From Tepidamorphus gemmatus (GTDB taxonomy: Bacteria; Pseudomonadota; Alphaproteobacteria; Rhizobiales; Tepidamorphaceae), in the NCBI RefSeq assembly GCF_004346195.1, contig NZ_SMAK01000004.1:183754-247753 (forward strand): a stretch of DNA of 64,000 nt, in the 5' to 3' direction. Under the pieces are notes generated by a model. That model did not search any database. It worked only from the letters and a program-made list of their open reading frames with translations, and was not told the origin of the DNA. The position numbers and the translations under genes were made by a program. Position 1 is the first letter of the stretch, and the number at the start of each line of letters is the position of its first letter. Below are positions 8,961-19,028 of this stretch, piece by piece.

Positions 8961-9710
8961 ATGCCTATCCAGTACGACCTGAACGGACAGACCGCGATCG
9001 TCACCGGTGGCGCGCAAGGCATCGGACGCGCCGTGGCGGAGCGCTTCGTCGCCTCGGGCGCACATGTCGTCATCCTGGATCGCGATGCCGAACGCGCCGG
9101 CAGCACCGCCGCAGAAATCGGGCCGGCCGCGCGGGCGCTGGCGGTCGACATCACCGACCTCGCCTCGGTCGAGGCTGCGCGCGACGATGTGCTGGCCCGT
9201 GAGGGACGCATCGACATCCTGGTGAACAATGCCGGCATCGCCGGGATGAACGCCGTCACCTGGAACTATCCGGTGGACGAATGGAACCGCATCATGGCGA
9301 TCAATCTCGGCGGGACCTTCCATTGCTGCCGGGCCGTGGTACCGGCGATGATCGCCGCGGGTTATGGCCGGATCGTCAACATCGCCTCGATCGCCGGCAA
9401 GGAGGGTAATCCGAACGCCTCGGCCTACTCGGCGTCGAAAGCCGGTGTGATCGCGCTGACCAAGTCCCTCGCCAAGGAACTCGCGGGCTATGATATCTCG
9501 GTGAACTGCCTGACGCCGGCGGCGGCCCGCACCGCAATCTTCGACCAGATGTCGGAAGAACATATCGGCTACATGCTCGCCAAGATCCCCCGCGGACGCT
9601 TCGTCACGGTCGAGGAGGTGGCCGCACTGGTCGCCTTCGCCGCCTCGCCCGAATGCTCCTTCACCACGGGAGCCGTTCTCGACATCTCCGGAGGCCGGGC
9701 AACCTACTGA
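8961..9710 (+). CDS. SDR-family oxidoreductase (3-oxoacyl-ACP reductase-like)
   Basis: A 249-residue classical short-chain dehydrogenase/reductase. TGGAQGIGRA (residues 15-24) is the TGxxxGIG cofactor motif, NNAG sits near residue 90, and YSASKAG near residue 155 holds the catalytic YxxxK. The Asp in ILDRDAE after the second beta strand favours NAD(H) over NADP(H). GAGGAGACAC precedes the ATG. Placed directly after otnK, it probably oxidises or reduces a sugar-acid intermediate. Annotation as FabG would be by family resemblance only. Confidence 0.8.
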   Translation: MPIQYDLNGQTAIVTGGAQGIGRAVAERFVASGAHVVILDRDAERAGSTAAEIGPAARALAVDITDLASVEAARDDVLAREGRIDILVNNAGIAGMNAVTWNYPVDEWNRIMAINLGGTFHCCRAVVPAMIAAGYGRIVNIASIAGKEGNPNASAYSASKAGVIALTKSLAKELAGYDISVNCLTPAAARTAIFDQMSEEHIGYMLAKIPRGRFVTVEEVAALVAFAASPECSFTTGAVLDISGGRATY

Positions 9711-9876
9711 AAGCCTGCGCAAACCGAAGCAGTCAGAGGCGGCGACGTCGACGCCTGACCGCGGCAGCCCCGGCGCCTTGCGCCAAGCCGCACCGTCCGT
9801 GCCAGCACCGCGATTGGCGCGGACGCGATGGCTGTCCCGACCACCCGGCAGCGGGACAGCCGCGTTCCGGGGCCGA

Positions 9877-10062
9877 TCAGTACGGCGCGCGAGGCGGATC
9901 GCCGGGGCTGCCGAGCGTCGGAAGATCGCCCATCGCCGGCGGCAGTCCCGCGCCCCACTCGGGATTCGTGGGCGCCGGGCCGCGCGTTCCGATGTCGCCG
10001 CATGCGGCCATCATGAACGCGGCCAGGGCAACTGCCAGCACCCCCGGAGTTCGACCGTTCAT
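9877..10062 (-). CDS. Small lipoprotein of unknown function
   Basis: A 61-residue product. From the ATG at 10062 it has a short basic N-terminus, a hydrophobic stretch and a lipobox ending MAAC at Cys21, so it should be cleaved and lipidated. The mature part of about 41 residues is rich in Pro and Gly (GTRGPAPTNPEWGAG). A GAGGGAG lies upstream of the ATG. It stands alone between the SDR gene and the end of the minus-strand sugar-acid operon. I do not recognise the family; the CG..G...P start of the mature part is only loosely like LptM. Confidence 0.55.
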   Translation of the reverse strand: MNGRTPGVLAVALAAFMMAACGDIGTRGPAPTNPEWGAGLPPAMGDLPTLGSPGDPPRAPY

Positions 10063-10179
10063 CAGCAAGGCTCCCTCAGCGAATCCGCTTGCGAGTCTAG
10101 CAGACCGGCCTCACCTGCGAGTGAAGAATGTGTTTCCTGCGGTGATCGGCGCCGCGGCCGGATCCGGAGTCCGGCGCGT

Positions 10180-11079
10180 CTACTTCTCGATCTTCACGCC
10201 ATTCGCCTCGGCGACGATGTCGGCGAGCAACGGCACGTAATCCTGACCGCGCCCGATCCCCTCGGCAAACGCGAACATGTTCTTCACGGCCGCGCCGATA
10301 TGATTGGCTATTCCGGATTCGTTGGCCATCGTCGCCAGGTAGCGCATGTCCTTGTGGGCGTTTGTGAGCGTGAACTTGTGCGCCTCGGGATTGCCCTCGA
10401 GCGCATAGCCCATGAATGTCTGATAGAATCCGCAATCCATCCGGCTGCCACGGATGACGCTGTCGAAGGTGGCGACGCTGATACCGTTCTTGCGGGCCAC
10501 GGCGAGCGCCTCGGCATAGATGGCAGCGTAGCCGAGTGACAGGAAATTGTTGAGAAGCTTCATCTTGTGGCCGAAGCCGACGGGCCCGAGATGCACCACC
10601 CTCGCCGCCCAGGCACGGATGGCCGGCTCGATGCGCGCGAACACCTCCGGATCGGCCCCGACCATGGCCGACAGTTCGCCTGCGGCGGCCTGGACCGGCG
10701 TGCCGCCGAGCGGCGCATCCGCCATCGCTGCTCCCTTCGCCTTCAGTTCCTCCGCCAGCGCGATGGTCGAGTCCGGGATCGCGGTGGAGGTATCGACGAC
10801 CACCAATTTGTCGTGGGCGCCCTCGAGGATGCCGTCAGGGCCGCGCACCAGGGCCTCGACCTGGGGGGTGCCGGTGACACAGATGAACAGGATGTCGGAG
10901 TTCTGCGCCACCTCGCGCGGGGTCCTGGCCTCGCGCGCACCGCGGGCGAGGAGATCGTCGACCGGCTTGCGGTTGCGGTGCCCCATGATCGTCAGCGGCC
11001 AACCCTTGTCGATCAGATTGGCTGCCATGCCGTGCCCCATCAGGCCGACGCCGATGAAACCCACCCGTTCCTTGCTCAT
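10180..11079 (-). CDS. 3-hydroxyisobutyrate dehydrogenase-family NAD(P)-dependent oxidoreductase
   Basis: A 299-residue beta-hydroxyacid dehydrogenase. VGFIGVGLMGHGMAANL (residues 6-22) is the Rossmann GxGxxG. DAPLGGTPVQAAAG matches the substrate-binding D.PVSGG..GA..G motif but with L and T changes. GHKMKLLNNF contains the catalytic Lys, as in G..K..NN. It is the last gene of the minus-strand run that starts with the ABC importer and follows an LtnD-like gene by 30 bp. The substrate is probably a short-chain hydroxy acid. A GGAGG precedes the ATG. Confidence 0.8.
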   Translation of the reverse strand: MSKERVGFIGVGLMGHGMAANLIDKGWPLTIMGHRNRKPVDDLLARGAREARTPREVAQNSDILFICVTGTPQVEALVRGPDGILEGAHDKLVVVDTSTAIPDSTIALAEELKAKGAAMADAPLGGTPVQAAAGELSAMVGADPEVFARIEPAIRAWAARVVHLGPVGFGHKMKLLNNFLSLGYAAIYAEALAVARKNGISVATFDSVIRGSRMDCGFYQTFMGYALEGNPEAHKFTLTNAHKDMRYLATMANESGIANHIGAAVKNMFAFAEGIGRGQDYVPLLADIVAEANGVKIEK

Positions 11080-11109
11080 GTCTGCCTCCGGTGATCGGCA
11101 ACTTCTGGT

Positions 11110-12009
11110 TCAGTCATCGCTGAAGCGCGGCACCGAAATGCCGCTCAGCGCCTCATAGGCCTTCAGCACCTGCGAGTCATCCTCAGCGCCATGACCGAGG
11201 CCCGAGGCGCCGAGGAACATCTGATGCGCCGCCGCCGCCATCGGCAGCGCCGTCCTCAGCATGTGGCCAGCCTCGAGCACGATCCCGAGATCCTTGACGA
11301 AGATGTCGACCGCGCTGGTCACCGGCGGGTCGGACTGCAACATGCGTGGGCCGCGGTTGCCGAGCATCCAGCTCGCGGCCGCCCCCGCCATAAGCACCTC
11401 CTGAGCGAGCCGCGGGTCAAGTCCGGCGCGGGCAGCGAGCGACATCGCCTCCGCAGCCACGGCGATGTGGGCGCCGCACATGAGCTGGTTCACGGTCTTC
11501 ATCATCGAGCCGAGACCAGGCTCCGAGCCCATGCGCCAGACCGCCTTGCCGAGGATTTCGAGCACCGGCCGGGCCTTGTCGAAGGCGGCATCGGAGCCGG
11601 CCGCCATGATCGACAGCGTTCCCTGTTCCGCTCCCACCACGCCCCCTGATACCGGCGCGTCGAGGAAGAGAAGGCCGAGGGCTTCGAGGCGGGCGGCCAG
11701 CGCCCTGGCGCGGTCTGCAGGCTGGGTGCACGAGGCGACCACGACGGCACCGGATGGCAGCGCACCGGCGGCCCCGCCCTCTCCGAACAGCACGGAATCC
11801 GCCTGATCGGCATTGACGACCATGAGGATCAGGACATCTGCGTCGCGGGCCGCGTCGGCCGGCGCGGCTGCGGCGCGGCCGCCGGCTGCCGCAAGCGCCG
11901 CCTGCGCCTCCGGGCGAATGTCACACCCGGCGACATCATGGCCCGCCGCAACGAGATTGCGCGCCATGGGCAGCCCCATGGCGCCGAGGCCGACAAATCC
12001 GATCCGCAT
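11110..12009 (-). CDS. ltnD: L-threonate dehydrogenase-like enzyme (3-hydroxyisobutyrate dehydrogenase family)
   Basis: A 299-residue protein with GFVGLGAMGLPMARNL as cofactor loop, DAPVSGGVVGAEQGTL as substrate motif and GSMMKTVNQLMCG with the catalytic Lys. The MKTVNQL..G.HIA.AAEA segment fits the LtnD branch, which oxidises L-threonate or D-erythronate at C2 to 2-oxo-tetronate. OtnK and OtnC encoded in this window are the later steps of that route, which supports the call. The OtnI isomerase that should come between is not seen here. It lies only 7 bp from the permease gene, so it is probably co-transcribed with the importer. Confidence 0.7.
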   Translation of the reverse strand: MRIGFVGLGAMGLPMARNLVAAGHDVAGCDIRPEAQAALAAAGGRAAAAPADAARDADVLILMVVNADQADSVLFGEGGAAGALPSGAVVVASCTQPADRARALAARLEALGLLFLDAPVSGGVVGAEQGTLSIMAAGSDAAFDKARPVLEILGKAVWRMGSEPGLGSMMKTVNQLMCGAHIAVAAEAMSLAARAGLDPRLAQEVLMAGAAASWMLGNRGPRMLQSDPPVTSAVDIFVKDLGIVLEAGHMLRTALPMAAAAHQMFLGASGLGHGAEDDSQVLKAYEALSGISVPRFSDD

Positions 12010-12016
12010 CGCGCGT

Positions 12017-12958
12017 CTATTCCTTCACCGCCCCGGTCATCGCGGAGACGTAGTAGTTGACGAAGAACATGTAGACGATCGCTACCGGCACCGAGCCGAG
12101 CAGAGCGCCGGCCATCAGCGAACCCCACCGATAGATGTCGCCGTCGACGAACTCGGAAACGATGGCGACCGGTACCGTCTTGTTCTGCGGCGTGGAGATG
12201 AAGGTGAGCGCGTAGATGAATTCGTTCCAGCACAGCGTGAAGGCGAAGATACCCGCCGAGATCAGGCCCGGCACGGCAAGCGGCAGGATGATCTTCGTCA
12301 GGATCTGCCACCGGCTCGCCCCGTCGATCAGCGCGCATTCCTCGAGCTCGAACGGGATGGACTTGAAGTAGCCCATCAGCAACCAGGTGGAGAAAGGAAT
12401 CAGGATCGTCGGATAGGTCAACATCAGCGCTACCGGCGTATCCCAGAGCCCGTAGTTCACGACGATGATCGACAGCGGAATGAACAGGATCGAGGGCGGC
12501 ACCAGATAGGCGAGGAAGATCGCGCCGCCGATCCACTGCGCGCCGCGATAGCGCAGGCGGACGATGGCATAGGCGGCCAGCACGCTGGCGACGATCGACA
12601 GGAAGGTGGCTACGATGGCGACCAGCATCGTGTTCCACATCCAGTGCAGATAGGGCGTGTCGAAGAGCAGCGCCTTGATGTGGTCGAGTGTCGGCTCCGA
12701 GACCCAGTACGGATTGACGACGTCGAGGTTCACCAGCTGCTGGTTCGGTTTGATCGCGGTGATCGCCATCCAGTAGAAGGGAAACAGCAGCACGATGACG
12801 ATGATCGACAGCGGGATGTAGACCGTGACCACCTTGCGCGGGGTCGACATCAGGTAGTCCATCCCCGACTGGAACTGCTCCTCCGCCTTGCGCTCGCGTC
12901 GCCGCGCGCGCCACCGGGCGATGGCGCCATTGCCGTTGGCCGTCGCCGTCTCAGTCAT
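12017..12958 (-). CDS. Carbohydrate ABC transporter permease (MalG-like, CUT1)
   Basis: A 313-residue inner-membrane permease. A charged N-terminus is followed by about six hydrophobic segments, beginning with IPLSIIVIVLLFPFYW near residues 50-65. The EAA-type loop that contacts the ATPase is visible as EECALIDGASRWQI...ILPLA (about 210-235). It overlaps the upstream permease gene by 8 bp. With that permease it should form the heterodimeric channel of the importer whose binding protein and ATPase are encoded next door. The gene context points to a sugar acid as the cargo. Confidence 0.88.
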   Translation of the reverse strand: MTETATANGNGAIARWRARRRERKAEEQFQSGMDYLMSTPRKVVTVYIPLSIIVIVLLFPFYWMAITAIKPNQQLVNLDVVNPYWVSEPTLDHIKALLFDTPYLHWMWNTMLVAIVATFLSIVASVLAAYAIVRLRYRGAQWIGGAIFLAYLVPPSILFIPLSIIVVNYGLWDTPVALMLTYPTILIPFSTWLLMGYFKSIPFELEECALIDGASRWQILTKIILPLAVPGLISAGIFAFTLCWNEFIYALTFISTPQNKTVPVAIVSEFVDGDIYRWGSLMAGALLGSVPVAIVYMFFVNYYVSAMTGAVKE

Positions 12959-13901
12959 CGGCCTCTCCCTGCTGCCACTTGCGCCGCTGCAACCCGAACC
13001 ACGACACCATGATGGCCGCCAGCAGGAACGGGATCATCGCAGTGGCGATCGCCGCTCCCTCACCGAGATAGCCGCCGAGGATCGCGCGCTGGTAGCTGAG
13101 CGTCGCCATCAGATGGGTCGCATTGACCGGACCGCCGCGGGTGATCGCCCAGATCAGCTGGAAATCGGTGAAGGTGAACAGCACCGAGAACGTCATCACC
13201 ACGGCGATGATCGGCGTGAGCAGCGGATAGGTGATGTGGCGGAACATCTGCCAGCGCGAGGCACCGTCGATGGTCGCGGCCTCATAGAGCGAGGGCGGCA
13301 CGGTCTGCAATCCCGCCAGCAGCGTGATGGCGACGAACGGCACGCCACGCCAGATGTTGGCGAAGATCACCGACCAGCGGGCGTTCCATGGATCGCCGAG
13401 GAAGTCGATGTTGCTGGAGATCAGGCCGAGCTGGCGCAGTGTCCATGAAATGATCGAGAACTGCGGGTCGTAGATCCACCAGAACGCGATTGCCGACAAG
13501 ACCGTCGGAACGATGAACGGCAACAGCACGATCGCCCTCAGGAATGCCTTGAAGGGCAAATGATGGTTGAGCAGGATCGCCAGATAGAGCCCGATCGCGA
13601 ACTTGAAGACGCTGGCGACGCCCGTGTAGAGCAGCGTATTGAACACCGACAGCCAGAACACCGGGTCGTCGGATAGCCATTCGAAATTCTCGAGGCCGAC
13701 GAACTGGCCCGGCCGGCCGATGCGCGCGTCGGTCAGCGACAGCCAGATGCCAAGCCCCAACGGATAGGCGAGAAACAGAAGCAGGAAAGCCGCGGCCGGA
13801 ATCATGAACCAGAAGCCCAGCCAGTTGCGGTTCGTCTTCAGGCGCGTCCAGGCCGAAGGTTCGCCCGGTATGGGACGTGTGCCCATTGCGGCGTCGGTCA
13901 T
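12951..13901 (-). CDS. Carbohydrate ABC transporter permease (MalF/UgpA-like, CUT1)
   Basis: A 316-residue permease. The first membrane segment is WFMIPAAAFLLLFLAYPLGL (about 31-50), followed by five more. The ATPase-contact loop reads EAATIDGASRWQMF..ITYPLL (about 215-235). It is the first of the two permease genes and starts 62 bp after the binding-protein gene, as is usual for CUT1 operons. Together with its partner it moves substrate handed over by the periplasmic binding protein. Confidence 0.88.
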   Translation of the reverse strand: MTDAAMGTRPIPGEPSAWTRLKTNRNWLGFWFMIPAAAFLLLFLAYPLGLGIWLSLTDARIGRPGQFVGLENFEWLSDDPVFWLSVFNTLLYTGVASVFKFAIGLYLAILLNHHLPFKAFLRAIVLLPFIVPTVLSAIAFWWIYDPQFSIISWTLRQLGLISSNIDFLGDPWNARWSVIFANIWRGVPFVAITLLAGLQTVPPSLYEAATIDGASRWQMFRHITYPLLTPIIAVVMTFSVLFTFTDFQLIWAITRGGPVNATHLMATLSYQRAILGGYLGEGAAIATAMIPFLLAAIMVSWFGLQRRKWQQGEADD

Positions 13902-13963
13902 CTGTTCTCCTCACGCGCGACGTTATGGCACCGGGCGCAGCCGCGCCCGGTGCCCGAATGGCC

Positions 13964-15289
13964 TCAGCGATAGATGCGCTTCGCCTGACGTTCGGCCTGC
14001 TTGATCGCACCGTCGAGCGATTCGCGGCCCGTCGCATAGTTGGCGAACATGTCGAGCACGATGAACTCGGCCAGCGCCGAGGCCGCCTTCTCGCCCACAG
14101 ACCCCCTGTAGCCGGCGGTCAGCGTCCGCTTCGCGGCGTCACGGAACACGGTACGCTTGGGATCCGACGTCCAGACGGGATTGTTCTCATAGGCGTTGAG
14201 CGGTTGCGTGAGATAGCCCACAGCGCCCTGGAGCCACGGGTCATACTGTTCGGGCGACATCATGAACTCGATGAATGCCTTACAGGCGTTGGGATACTTC
14301 GTGTACTGGAAGATCATCATCGGATAGGCGATGTGGAACTCGGTCGGCTTGCCGGCAGGCCCGATCGGCCACAGCGCGTGGTTGATGTCCTCCGCCATCT
14401 CCTTCATGCCGGCCGTTCCCTTCGCCGCTTCCGCGTTGGCGGCCGCGTAGATCGAGATGCCGTTGTTGGTGAGGTAGACCTCGCTTGCCAGGAACGCCTT
14501 GTTGTTGAAGGCGTCGTTCCACGATGCCGTGCCCTCGACGGAAGCCTCGTAGATCTGCTTGACATACTCGCAGGCCGCCCGCGTCTCCGGCGAGTTGATG
14601 ATGACGTTGTCGTTCTCGTCGACCAGCGATCCGCCGAAGGCCCAGAGCGCCCAGTGCGTCCACGCATTGCCGTCGCCCGAAGCATGACCGAGGGCGAAGC
14701 CGCCGGGGGTCCCCTGCGCCTTGAGCGCCTTCATCAGCTCAAGGAAGCCGTCGGTATCCTCCGGCACGCTCTGGAAGCCCGCCTTCTGCACCGCAGACTG
14801 GCGATAATTGATGTAGTTGCCGTTGTAGGCGATTGGGATGGCGATCCACTTGTCGCCGGACTTGCCATAGGTCACGGCCGAATCGACCCAGCCGCCATAC
14901 TTGGCGCCGAGGCTCTCGGCGATGTCGGTCAGATCGACAAGCTTGTCCGGGAAAAGATGCGGCAGCGAGTAGAGGCCCCAGACCATGTCCGGCCCCTGAC
15001 CGACATTCGCCGCCACCGAGGCCTTCGGCTGCACGTCGTCGAGCGACTCGCTCTGCACGCTCACCTTGACACCGGTCGCCTTCATGAAGTTGTCGACCAG
15101 CGCCATGAAGGCGTCTTCCTCGGCCTGGATGAAACGCTTCCAGCGCAGCAGCGTGATCTCGGCACCGTCTTCCGGCTTGGTCATCGCCTGTGCGCTGGCG
15201 CGGTGTGCCCCGAGGAAGGGCGAGGCCAGCGAGAGCGCGCCGAGCCCGGCGCCGGTCAGCAGCAGTCTGCGTCGCGTCAAGTCGAACAT
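13964..15289 (-). CDS. Extracellular solute-binding protein, family 1 (CUT1 importer)
   Basis: About 441 residues from the ATG at 15289, chosen because GGGAGGAAAG sits upstream and because a signal peptide follows at once. An upstream in-frame start at 15370 would bury the signal. The signal begins FDLTRRRLLLTGAGLGA and ends near AHRASAQA, so it looks twin-arginine dependent. The mature part has the periplasmic-binding-protein pattern (EITLLRWKRF..., QGPDMVWGLYSLPHL). It captures the substrate for the two permeases and ATPase encoded beside it. The ligand is unknown; a tetronate or other aldonate fits the neighbours. Confidence 0.88.
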   Translation of the reverse strand: MFDLTRRRLLLTGAGLGALSLASPFLGAHRASAQAMTKPEDGAEITLLRWKRFIQAEEDAFMALVDNFMKATGVKVSVQSESLDDVQPKASVAANVGQGPDMVWGLYSLPHLFPDKLVDLTDIAESLGAKYGGWVDSAVTYGKSGDKWIAIPIAYNGNYINYRQSAVQKAGFQSVPEDTDGFLELMKALKAQGTPGGFALGHASGDGNAWTHWALWAFGGSLVDENDNVIINSPETRAACEYVKQIYEASVEGTASWNDAFNNKAFLASEVYLTNNGISIYAAANAEAAKGTAGMKEMAEDINHALWPIGPAGKPTEFHIAYPMMIFQYTKYPNACKAFIEFMMSPEQYDPWLQGAVGYLTQPLNAYENNPVWTSDPKRTVFRDAAKRTLTAGYRGSVGEKAASALAEFIVLDMFANYATGRESLDGAIKQAERQAKRIYR

Positions 15290-15347
15290 TGCTTTCCTCC
15301 CGTTTCGGTCTGTGCGGACCGTGCCAAACAACACGTCGCGTGCAGCA

Positions 15348-16424
15348 TCAGGCGGACAGGCGCCTGCCATTGCCGGCGTCGAACAGATGGATGCAGGACA
15401 GATCCGGCATCAGCCGGATCGTCTGGCCGGGCCGAAGGGCGTGCCGCTCCTTGAACGAGGCGAGCAGTTCCTGGCCTGCCACACGGGTCACGACCAGCGT
15501 CTCCGCGCCGGTCGGCTCGACGACCACCACCTCGGCCTCCAGCCCGTCGCCGTCTCCGGCAAGACGCAGATGCTCCGGCCTTGTTCCGTAGGTCACCGCG
15601 GTCCCCTCGCCGACGGTGACCGACGGCGGCAACGGCAGCGCGATGCCGCCGGCGAGGCGGACGACTGGCCTGCCGCCTTCGCTCTCGACCCTGCCGTTGA
15701 CGAAGTTCATCGCCGGCGAGCCGATGAACCCGGCGACGAACGTGTTCACCGGATTGTCATAAAGCTCGAGCGGCGCGCCGATCTGCTCGACGATGCCGTC
15801 GCGCATCACGACGATATGGTCCGCCATCGTCATTGCCTCGATCTGGTCGTGGGTGACGTAAATCGAGGTCGATTTCAGCCGCTGATGCAGTTCCTTGATC
15901 TCGGTGCGCATCGCTACGCGCAGCTTCGCGTCGAGATTGGATAGCGGCTCGTCGAACAGGAAAACCTGCGGGTCGCGCACGATCGCCCGGCCCATCGCGA
16001 CGCGCTGGCGCTGGCCGCCGGAGAGCTGCCGGGGATAGCGATCGAGGTATTCGGTCAGATTGAGGATCTTGGCGGCTTCCTCGACCTTGCGGCGGATCGT
16101 CGCCTGATCCACCTTCGCGAGGCGCAGCGAGAACGACATGTTCTCGAACACCTTCATGTGCGGGTAGAGCGCGTAGTTCTGGAACACCATGGCGATGTCA
16201 CGCTGCTTGGGCGGGACATTGTTCACCACGCGTCCGTTGATGGTGATCTCGCCCGAGGTGATCTCCTCGAGGCCGGCGATCATCCGCAGCAACGTCGACT
16301 TGCCGCAGCCGGAAGGTCCGACCAGCACGACGAACTCGCCATCCGCGATGTCGATCGAAACGCCGTGGATAACCTCGGTCGTACCGAACCGCTTGCGAAC
16401 GTCGCGGATGCCGACTGGCGCCAT
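15348..16424 (-). CDS. ABC transporter ATP-binding protein (UgpC/MsmK-like, CUT1)
   Basis: About 358 residues. It has Walker A GPSGCGKST, the signature LSGGQRQRVAMGRA and Walker B VFLFDEPLSNLDAKLR, followed by the switch His in YVTHDQ. The C-terminal 120 or so residues carry the OB-like regulatory domain of this subfamily (GTRPEHL). I placed the start at the ATG at 16424, after GGGGAGGAG, rather than at a longer in-frame start at 16508. It is the first gene of the importer operon and lies behind a YGTATACR palindrome. Confidence 0.9.
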   Translation of the reverse strand: MAPVGIRDVRKRFGTTEVIHGVSIDIADGEFVVLVGPSGCGKSTLLRMIAGLEEITSGEITINGRVVNNVPPKQRDIAMVFQNYALYPHMKVFENMSFSLRLAKVDQATIRRKVEEAAKILNLTEYLDRYPRQLSGGQRQRVAMGRAIVRDPQVFLFDEPLSNLDAKLRVAMRTEIKELHQRLKSTSIYVTHDQIEAMTMADHIVVMRDGIVEQIGAPLELYDNPVNTFVAGFIGSPAMNFVNGRVESEGGRPVVRLAGGIALPLPPSVTVGEGTAVTYGTRPEHLRLAGDGDGLEAEVVVVEPTGAETLVVTRVAGQELLASFKERHALRPGQTIRLMPDLSCIHLFDAGNGRRLSA

Positions 16425-16515
16425 GCGTCGTCTCCTCCCCTGAGCGGATCTGCCGTCCGCCTCCTGTCCGCGGCATCGTCTCGGCGGATCCGTCCGCCGA
16501 GACCACACCGGTCAA

Positions 16516-16523
16516 TGTATACA
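16516..16523. promoter_or_regulatory. Candidate operator TGTATACA upstream of the ABC importer operon
   Basis: A perfect palindrome about 90 bp upstream of the ATPase gene start, in an otherwise GC-rich intergenic region. It shares the GTATAC core with sites upstream of otnK and of the dehydratase gene. Likely a binding site for one regulator of the sugar-acid genes; which family is inference. Confidence 0.4.
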
Positions 16524-16750
16524 CATCATCGACGACTACATACTCCCGACAAATCCGGCGAAATCAAGCGCTTTTTGTCATACAAATGGATCTGCCCGCC
16601 CGCGCCTCGGCGCGGCCGTGCCGATATCCGGCAAACAATTGAATTCACTGGAAAAATACGGCTATCACCAAGGCCGCCGCTGCGGCCGGGTGCACAGGTC
16701 AGCCCACCCGTAGGACGGTTCCGGTCGGCTGGCACCCCGCGGAGTGCGAT

Positions 16751-16775
16751 GGGGACGGGCTCACGGCCCGTCCCC
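16751..16775 (-). terminator. Stem-loop after the dehydratase gene, possible terminator
   Basis: GGGGACGGGC and GCCCGTCCCC form a perfect 10-bp stem with a 5-base loop, 41 bp past the stop of the IlvD/Edd gene. There is no T-run after it on the minus strand, so it is not a textbook intrinsic terminator. It could stop, slow or stabilise the 3' end. Confidence 0.4.
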
Positions 16776-16816
16776 TGTCGTCGGTGCACTGGCCCGATCA
16801 GTCAGTGCCCCATCCG

Positions 16817-18604
<1,788 letters not shown>

Positions 18605-18704
18605 GTGCCCGCTCCTCCCGAAAGTCTGTCTCGAAGCCTTCATACTCCAACGCCCCCGCCGCCGGTAGGCGTCGCGCCGGTGCCAGAACCGGCGGGTTGA
18701 CCTG

Positions 18705-18712
18705 TGTATACG
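18705..18712. promoter_or_regulatory. Candidate operator TGTATACG upstream of the dehydratase gene
   Basis: The GTATAC core lies about 100 bp before the proposed GTG start of the IlvD/Edd gene. It is the third copy of the YGTATACR pattern in upstream regions of the sugar-acid genes. Confidence 0.35.
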
Positions 18713-18803
18713 CTGCAGCTGGGATGTCCAGCGCTATGCAGGGCAATGCGCGCGCCGGGAAATGGCACTCGATGAATCGGTTGGCGGGCGCTGTGAACGG
18801 AAC

Positions 18804-18903
18804 GATTCCGGTTCCTGCGCAGCCTGTTGAAGCCGTTAAAGTGGCGATTCAGCGGGTTGATGCGGCGATTCAGACGCGCGGGATTCTGCGAATCGGATGA
18901 ATC
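18804..18903. repeat. Cluster of six GANTC sites
   Basis: GANTC occurs at 18804, 18846, 18867, 18882, 18890 and 18899 (start positions). In alphaproteobacteria GANTC is the target of the cell-cycle DNA methyltransferase CcrM. At this base composition roughly one site per 300 bases is expected, so six in 100 is dense. The cluster lies 126 bp upstream of the secreted-protein gene at 19029. Confidence 0.7.
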
Positions 18904-19028
18904 GCTTGCCGTCGTCTCCTCGATCTGCGTTTGATCTGGCGGCAACGGCAAGGCTGTTCCTCGGCCCCCCTTGACCGCACGGGCCGCCGGCGCAACCGTC
19001 ACGTCTATCCCCTGTGCACGGAGACACC

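Larger units (their letters stand above)
16425..16816. other. Intergenic region: importer promoter region and end of dehydratase gene
   Basis: 392 bases without a gene. It should hold the promoter of the importer operon (minus strand), with the TGTATACA palindrome at 16516-16523, a second AT-rich patch (CTACATACT) at about 16536, and the stem-loop at 16751-16775 just past the dehydratase stop. I see no other feature. Confidence 0.5.
18605..19028. other. Intergenic region with operator-like palindrome and a GANTC cluster
   Basis: 424 bases between divergent genes, with no gene I can support. It holds a GTATAC palindrome near the dehydratase start and six GANTC sequences between 18804 and 18903. 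The repeat GCGATTCAG occurs twice, 21 bp apart. No clear promoter for the plus-strand gene was identified. Confidence 0.5.

Noticed and set aside
9877..10062. Small lipoprotein as an LptM homologue
   Set aside because: Only the CG..G...P pattern after the lipid Cys is loosely similar; length and the rest do not support the name.
10157..10175. GCCGGA/TCCGGC stem after the dehydrogenase gene at 10180 as a terminator
   Set aside because: Short 6-bp stem with no T-run; similar stems arise often by chance at this GC content.
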